From the NCBI GenBank assembly GCA_020433835.1, contig JAGRBY010000463.1:1-5903 (forward strand): 5,903 nt of DNA, given 5' to 3'. The position numbers were made by a program, and so were the translations under genes. The notes below the pieces were generated by a model. That model was not told where the DNA came from. It did not search any database and saw only the letters and a list, made by a program, of their open reading frames with translations. This stretch comes from Anaerolineae bacterium. GTDB taxonomy: Bacteria; Chloroflexota; Anaerolineae; 4572-78; J111. This document shows positions 1 to 2,928 of the stretch, one piece after another. Each line of letters opens with the position of its first letter. Position 1 is the first letter of the stretch.

Positions 1-36
1 GACTTGAAATGTCAATTCGGTATTAGTCGTTGACAC
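1..36 (-). CDS. 5' end of an unidentified gene, running off the left edge
   Basis: Twelve codons read leftwards from a GTG at 36-34, giving VSTTNTELTFQV (the first V would be read as Met), with no stop before the window edge. A strong AGGAG lies on the minus strand at 50-46, nine bases before the GTG. Further upstream are a hairpin leader (65-141) and a promoter (145-176) pointing the same way. These three signals in register are the only reason for calling a gene. The N-terminus is too short to assign a family. It is polar and has no signal-peptide character in the visible part. The promoter suggests control by a MerR-family activator. Seen: RBS, start and open frame. Inferred: that a gene follows. 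Confidence 0.55.
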   Translation of the reverse strand, partial: MSTTNTELTFQV

Positions 37-45
37 GATGGTCTT

Positions 46-50
46 CTCCT
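46..50 (-). promoter_or_regulatory. Ribosome binding site for the left-edge gene
   Basis: The minus strand reads AGGAG here, nine bases before the GTG at 36. It decides the start of the partial gene, since no in-frame ATG lies between this site and the GTG. Confidence 0.6.
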
Positions 51-64
51 GGTTAGGTTAATTC

Positions 65-141
65 AAGGAGTAGGGAGACGGGAGTAGGGAGTAGGGAAAA
101 CCCCTTACTCCTTACCCCCTGCTCCCGTCTCCCTACTCCTT
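65..141. repeat. Long hairpin made of GGGAGTA-like heptad repeats
   Basis: The arms 65-84 and 122-141 are a perfect 20-bp inverted repeat. Pairing continues inward with wobbles and one mismatch (86-89 with 117-120, 91-97 with 109-115), leaving a loop of about 11 bases. The left half reads as heptads AGGAGTA, GGGAGAC, GGGAGTA, GGGAGTA, GGGAAAA (66-100). The right half is the inverted counterpart with diverged heptads. Short heptad repeats of this kind are known as dispersed intergenic elements in some filamentous bacteria; whether this one is dispersed in its own genome cannot be seen here. For the left-edge gene it would form nearly the whole 5' leader. Confidence 0.85.
73..96 (+). other. Canonical G-quadruplex motif
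   Basis: Four GGG tracts at 73-75, 80-82, 87-89 and 94-96 are separated by three 4-base loops (AGAC, AGTA, AGTA), which meets the usual G3-loop(1-7) rule on the plus strand. It lies in the template strand for the minus-strand gene to its left. The opposing arm on the minus strand does not meet the rule, because one loop is 10 bases long. The motif follows from the heptad repeat and may be incidental. Confidence 0.5.
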
Positions 142-144
142 ACT

Positions 145-176
145 ATTATACACCTTCAAGTCGGGTTGAATGTCAA
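145..176 (-). promoter_or_regulatory. MerR-type promoter with 20-bp spacer and internal dyad
   Basis: On the minus strand a consensus -35 TTGACA (176-171) and a consensus -10 TATAAT (150-145) are separated by 20 bp, too long for normal sigma70 recognition. Immediately after the -35 is a 16-bp dyad, TTCAA-N6-TTGAA (170-155), followed by 4 bp before the -10. One further pair of outer bases on each side is also symmetrical (AC/GT at 152-153 and 172-173). MerR-family activators act on promoters with 19-20 bp spacers and a dyad abutting the -35, as in the merT and zntA promoters. Transcription would start near 138, at the foot of the 65-141 hairpin, and run into the left-edge gene. Which regulator binds is inferred; the one at 1687-2454 is a candidate. 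Confidence 0.65.
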
Positions 177-281
177 GAGGCAGAAACACTGATTTTTTGA
201 TGAGAATGAGGACACTGATCCGTTACCAAACCAGGTTCAGATCACGGACATGTCAAGAAAGAGCTATGATTAAACTATGAG
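177..281. other. Intergenic stretch without a recognised feature
   Basis: No supported reading frame, RNA gene or strong repeat was found here. It contains GATCCGTTACC (216-226), resembling GATCGGTTACC near the 3' end of the MFS gene (508-518), but this is too short to call a repeat. Confidence 0.5.
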
Positions 282-332
282 TTACGCAGTTCAAAAGGTG
301 ACAGTCACTTTGATGCAATAAATTGTGCTATG
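276..332 (+). repeat. Direct repeat, copy A
   Basis: This runs from TATGA to GCTATG and matches 2612-2669 with about seven substitutions and one inserted base. It forms the left part of the MITE-like element. Together with copy B it brackets the merR-MFS operon. Confidence 0.8.
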
Positions 333-401
333 GAGGCCAAACGGACGCGCATATTCAATCAATAAGTGACTGTCACCTGCCGGCTATGTCCAACTGCGTA
401 A
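282..401. mobile_element. MITE-like palindromic element, copy A
   Basis: A 120-bp segment bounded by a perfect 10-bp terminal inverted repeat, TTACGCAGTT (282-291) and AACTGCGTAA (392-401). Inside it is a second inverted pair of 14 bp, GGTGACAGTCACTT (297-310) and AAGTGACTGTCACC (364-377), each centred on an 11-bp palindrome (298-308 and 366-376). It encodes nothing. Its left part, 276-332, recurs in the same orientation at 2612-2669. The layout fits a miniature inverted-repeat element or the remains of an insertion sequence end. No clear target-site duplication is visible and no transposase is present, so the family is unassigned. Confidence 0.6.
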
Positions 402-435
402 TTTTTATAAACTCCGAAATTCAGTGAAATCATTA

Positions 436-467
436 TTTCAGTGTTTCAGTGTTTCAGTGTTTCAATG
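436..467 (+). repeat. Octamer tandem repeat, four units
   Basis: Three exact units of TTTCAGTG (436-443, 444-451, 452-459) are followed by one variant, TTTCAATG (460-467). The array ends 27 bases beyond the stop of the MFS gene, on its downstream side, so it would be in the 3' region of that transcript. No function is evident. Copy number is a likely site of slippage variation between strains. Confidence 0.85.
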
Positions 468-494
468 AACGGTTACCTCAAACGAAAACACATA

Positions 495-1676
495 TTAAAG
501 ACATGACGGATCGGTTACCGGCTGAACAGAATTCGCTTTTTGAGTAGCCAAGAGCATACTCACCCCTGCAAACACCAGCAGAACCACCACCAATCCATAC
601 GCATAGCGCAGCCCAAAGAGATCGGCCAGTCCACCTAGCAAAAGCGGCAGAGCCAAAATAGCGCCGCCTGAAGCCAGCGAAGCCCGAGCGCTGGCAATAT
701 CGGTTACATTCAGTGCTGTCCCAACGGCCAACGAAAGAACTTGAGGATAGAGGTTCGCCACGCCAAGACCCGCCAGGAATAAGCCGATCATGGTCAGCAG
801 CGGCCATACAGCCAGCCAGTGCATCAAAAAGCCGAGCAGACACAACGCCATCGATCCCAAGACGACCCATTCGCTGCGCAGCGACGATGGCAGGCGGCTG
901 CCTATAAACCGGCCTAGAAGCATCGCGCCCAAAAAGAGGCTCATCGCAAACGCCGCATCGGCCGGAACAAAATTGCGCTGCGTTTCCAGAAAGGTGGCTC
1001 CCCAAAAGATAATGCAAAACTCTACGGAAACGGACAACACGAGGATAGCCCAATAGACCCAGTACAACCCCGGCAGCCGGGCTGCGGTCGAGCGCGACCG
1101 GTTTGGATGAGTAGGTTCAGTGAAAGGGACGCGCCAAAAGAGCAGATTAATGAGAAAGATAACGCCTACCGGCACAAGAAACACGCCCCGCCAGCCCACG
1201 CCGGTTCGCACGAAAAGGCCAATCAGCACCGGCGCAAAAACGCTGCACAAACTGGCAATCACGTTGGCTTCGGTAATTGCTATTGCGCGATTGTGGCCGT
1301 GGTGGTCAGACAGGCTGGCGGGAATAATCACCAGCAGTAATGAGCCTATCGTACCCATAAGTAATGTACTTCCAATGGTTAGCAGGGGATGATGCACCAC
1401 CAACAGCAGCAACGTGCTCATCGCCATTCCGAACACACCCAACCTAAAAATGGAGCGACGACCAAAGCGGGTTATGAGCCGATCGCCGCTTAGACCGGCC
1501 AGGAGGGTGCCGAAGGCAAATGCGCTTAGGTGAGCGCTGCTCAACGTGTATGATAAATCTAACTCAGCCCGCAAAAAAGGCATCGCCGGGCCGATGGCAT
1601 TTAACAGGTAAGCATAGTACCCCAGCGTCAAATAGGTGAGCCAGGTAAAAGGATCGCGCGAGAAACTGCTTGTCAT
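495..1676 (-). CDS. Major facilitator superfamily transporter
   Basis: A 393-residue integral inner-membrane protein moving an unknown small molecule, probably by proton antiport or symport. Its length and hydrophobicity fit the 12-helix MFS fold: six segments lie before residue ~182, then a polar central loop with TEPTHPNRSRSTAAR (186-200), then six more. The MFS motif between helices 2 and 3 is clear at residues 64-74 (G-D-R-L-I-T-R-F-G-R-R). GWRGVFLVPV (161-170) is typical of the start of helix 6. The ATG at 1676 is preferred over in-frame starts further upstream (to 1817): it has AGGAG seven bases before it and begins just before the first helix, whereas the longer version would overlap merR with Arg-rich sequence. 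It follows merR by 10 bp on the same strand, so it is cotranscribed and probably regulated by merR. Drug or metabolite efflux is the usual role for such pairs, but uptake is not excluded. Confidence 0.92.
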   Translation of the reverse strand: MTSSFSRDPFTWLTYLTLGYYAYLLNAIGPAMPFLRAELDLSYTLSSAHLSAFAFGTLLAGLSGDRLITRFGRRSIFRLGVFGMAMSTLLLLVVHHPLLTIGSTLLMGTIGSLLLVIIPASLSDHHGHNRAIAITEANVIASLCSVFAPVLIGLFVRTGVGWRGVFLVPVGVIFLINLLFWRVPFTEPTHPNRSRSTAARLPGLYWVYWAILVLSVSVEFCIIFWGATFLETQRNFVPADAAFAMSLFLGAMLLGRFIGSRLPSSLRSEWVVLGSMALCLLGFLMHWLAVWPLLTMIGLFLAGLGVANLYPQVLSLAVGTALNVTDIASARASLASGGAILALPLLLGGLADLFGLRYAYGLVVVLLVFAGVSMLLATQKANSVQPVTDPSCL

Positions 1677-1683
1677 TAATCGT

Positions 1684-1688
1684 CTCCT
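1684..1688 (-). promoter_or_regulatory. Ribosome binding site of the MFS gene, overlapping the merR stop
   Basis: The minus strand reads TAGGAG from 1689 to 1684, so the TAG stop of merR (1689-1687) shares bases with the AGGAG of the next gene. Seven bases separate it from the ATG at 1676. This places both genes in one operon, probably with translational coupling, and settles the MFS start. Confidence 0.85.
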
Positions 1689-2454
1689 ATGAAGCCGGCT
1701 CATCCGTTTCGAGCGCCAAAAACAGCCGGGCAAAGATAAAAGCGTGCTCACCCCGAGCGATAAACAGATACCCCTCATCATTGTGGCGCAGTTCCGGAGC
1801 CTGGTGGCGATGGGCATTGGCCTGGCAGTCGGCTTCGAGCAGCGTCAGTTCTCGCAGCACCTGGCCAATAGCCGGATCACTGCTGGTGACCAAAATGTGG
1901 TACTCCTGTTCGGCCTGCCATACGTGGACGTGCTGACCGCGCAGTTGATGCAGCAGTTCCTGCCCCCGTTGGCTTTGTAGGTGGCAATTGGTGTGCTGCA
2001 CCAGCCAATCGAGCATTGTCTCGGCCGGTTGGTTGAGGGGGTTACCACAGATACGCTCTAAGATGCGGTCGAGATGAGGCTGATCCGGCTCACGGCGCTG
2101 TTGGCGAGTCATATCCTGCAAAAAAAGCTGAAGTTCGTGGCGCAGCACCAGCATGGGCGTAATTTGTTGCTCCAACGTCAGATAACGAGCCTCAGCAATA
2201 TTGAGAATAGCTTCGTCCGTGAGATCGCCGGCCTGCCAGCCGTGCAGCAAGCTGCGAATATCATCCAGCGAAAATCCCAGCCGTTGGGCGCGTTGGATAA
2301 AGTGCAGAGTCTCCTCGGCTTGCTCATCGTACAGCCGATAGCCCGCTTCCGAGCGTCGCGTCGGTGACAGCAAGCCTTCCTCTTCATAATAACGTAGTGT
2401 TGAGGTTCGCACGCCAACCTTCTTGGCGAGTTGGCCGATGGTTAAAGTTGTCAT
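1687..2454 (-). CDS. MerR-family transcriptional regulator
   Basis: A 255-residue cytoplasmic DNA-binding protein. Residues 1-71 are a typical MerR winged helix-turn-helix: TIGQLAKKVGVRTSTLRYYEEEGLL (5-29) is the HTH plus wing start, R-S-E-A-G-Y-R-L-Y (34-42) is the wing, and L-G-F-S-L-D-D-I-R-S-L-L (59-70) is the second helix pair. Residues ~80-120 suit the long dimerisation helix. The remaining ~135 residues form a large effector region that I cannot assign. It has three cysteines (136, 157, 210) and a cluster C-Q-A-N-A-H-R-H (210-217), so a metal or redox ligand is possible but not shown. It lacks the short C-terminal metal loop of MerR, CueR or ZntR, and at 255 residues is nearer in length to drug-sensing members. 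It is first in the operon with the MFS transporter, whose effector or substrate it probably senses. The start at 2454 has only a weak GGAA in front. Confidence 0.93.
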   Translation of the reverse strand: MTTLTIGQLAKKVGVRTSTLRYYEEEGLLSPTRRSEAGYRLYDEQAEETLHFIQRAQRLGFSLDDIRSLLHGWQAGDLTDEAILNIAEARYLTLEQQITPMLVLRHELQLFLQDMTRQQRREPDQPHLDRILERICGNPLNQPAETMLDWLVQHTNCHLQSQRGQELLHQLRGQHVHVWQAEQEYHILVTSSDPAIGQVLRELTLLEADCQANAHRHQAPELRHNDEGYLFIARGEHAFIFARLFLALETDEPAS

Positions 2455-2476
2455 GAGCGTTCCATTCTAAAAACAA

Positions 2477-2505
2477 ATTCAGCCAAGCATGATGCCCCGC
2501 TGAAT
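2477..2505. promoter_or_regulatory. 29-bp interrupted palindrome upstream of merR, candidate operator
   Basis: The outer arms ATTCAGC (2477-2483) and GCTGAAT (2499-2505) are perfect inverted repeats. The inner GCAT-G-ATGC (2487-2495) is palindromic about the same centre, 2491, so 11 of 14 base pairs are symmetrical. As RNA it would need a one-base loop, so a protein-binding DNA site is more likely than a hairpin. It lies 22 bp before the merR start and covers the candidate -10, which suits autoregulation. The left arm as read on the minus strand (ATTCAGC) resembles the ATTCAAC in the dyad at 155-172. Confidence 0.55.
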
Positions 2506-2517
2506 CCGTTTCGTCAA
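2489..2517 (-). promoter_or_regulatory. Candidate promoter of the merR-MFS operon
   Basis: On the minus strand TTGACG (2517-2512; five of six to consensus) is followed after 17 bp by CATCAT (2494-2489; four of six). The -10 sits in the middle of the 2477-2505 palindrome. The leader would be about 30 bases. The -10 is poor, so this is a moderate call. Confidence 0.4.
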
Positions 2518-2580
2518 TTCTGCCGCCAATCGAAATAAAATCCCCAAGAAACTAACTGCTTTAAAAGCTTTGAAGAGGCC

Positions 2581-2610
2581 ACAGATGGATACAGATTTTC
2601 ACAGATACGC
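2581..2610 (+). repeat. Three decamers beginning ACAGAT
   Basis: ACAGATGGAT, ACAGATTTTC and ACAGATACGC follow one another with exact 10-base period. The array directly abuts the left end of the second MITE-like copy. It may be part of a dispersed intergenic repeat; no function is evident. Confidence 0.6.
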
Positions 2611-2611
2611 T

Positions 2612-2678
2612 TATGAATTACGCAGTTCAAAAGATGACAGTCATTTCAATGCAATAAAATCGTGCTATGTGCCGGCTA
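2612..2678. mobile_element. MITE-like element, copy B, internally deleted
   Basis: 2612-2669 matches 276-332, including TTACGCAGTT (2618-2627) and an 11-bp palindrome ATGACAGTCAT (2634-2644). The next nine bases, TGCCGGCTA (2670-2678), match 378-386 of copy A, so copy B looks like copy A with about 45 internal bases removed. Beyond 2678 similarity is lost and no right terminal repeat is found. TTATGAATTA at its left edge (2611-2620) recurs inverted at 2838-2847, which may mark a larger remnant but is AT-rich and could be chance. Confidence 0.55.
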
Positions 2679-2680
2679 AC

Positions 2681-2717
2681 GCCCGTATAATCTACGGGTA
2701 TAACTACGGGCATTTTT
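2681..2717 (+). terminator. Terminator-like hairpin with alternative pairing arms
   Basis: GCCCGTA (2681-2687) can pair with TACGGG (2693-2698; five-base loop) or with TACGGGC (2705-2711; longer loop), and the second arm runs directly into ATTTTT (2712-2717). The second pairing looks like an intrinsic terminator on the plus strand. No gene is recognised upstream on that strand, so it would end read-through from the copy B repeat or act as a leader attenuator. The stem is only seven pairs. Confidence 0.35.
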
Positions 2718-2771
2718 AAGCAAAACAAGTGCAAAAAGCAGGGGCATTATGCGCTTCACGGGAAAGGCTAT

Positions 2772-2799
2772 TTGCTAGTAAACTACGGATAGCTATAAA
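2772..2799 (+). promoter_or_regulatory. Candidate promoter for the LamG-cohesin-dockerin gene
   Basis: TTGCTA (2772-2777; four of six) and TATAAA (2794-2799; five of six) are separated by 16 bp. Transcription would start near 2806, leaving a leader of about 120 bases. It is the best sigma70-like pair I found in this AT-rich stretch, but such pairs arise by chance in AT-rich DNA. Confidence 0.4.
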
Positions 2800-2915
2800 A
2801 ATGGCAAAATAAGAAACCAAAACTAGACCAATGTCCATAATTCATAACTGACCTAAGAATAAAGAGATACATAACCCTTTAGCCTCACGTTTAAAGAGTA
2901 ATCCTCATTCGAATC

Positions 2916-2920
2916 AGGAG
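2916..2920 (+). promoter_or_regulatory. Ribosome binding site of the LamG-cohesin-dockerin gene
   Basis: AGGAG lies eight bases before the ATG at 2929 and fixes the start immediately before a signal peptide. Confidence 0.85.
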
Positions 2921-2928
2921 TAATAAAT

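Larger units (their letters stand above)
2718..2928 (+). other. Non-coding leader region of the LamG-cohesin-dockerin gene
   Basis: No coding potential is seen. The stretch is AT-rich and contains the candidate promoter at 2772-2799 and the ribosome binding site at 2916-2920. CTACGG occurs at 2783-2788 as well as at 2692-2709 upstream. Short pairings such as GGCTA (2766-2770) with TAGCT (2790-2794) can be drawn, but I could not fit the region to a known riboswitch class. Confidence 0.45.

Noticed and set aside
276..467. A CRISPR array, because short repeats occur in this region.
   Set aside because: There are no regularly spaced identical repeats with unique spacers; the octamers are head-to-tail and the longer repeats are inverted.
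478..1053. A 191-codon minus-strand open frame overlapping the MFS gene.
   Set aside because: It is a shadow in another frame of the transporter, with low-complexity Arg/Gly/Ser composition and no ribosome binding site. The 393-residue frame has clear MFS motifs.
1677..1817. A longer start for the MFS gene at 1817, adding 47 residues.
   Set aside because: The extension lies inside merR, reads as an out-of-frame Arg-rich peptide, and the ATG at 1676 has an ideal AGGAG.
2719..2810. A c-di-GMP-I (GEMM) riboswitch before the LamG gene, suggested by TTCACGGGAAAGGC and CTACGG.
   Set aside because: The ACGCAAAGCC core and a GNRA-capped helix cannot be placed in order. A covariance search would be needed to revive the idea.
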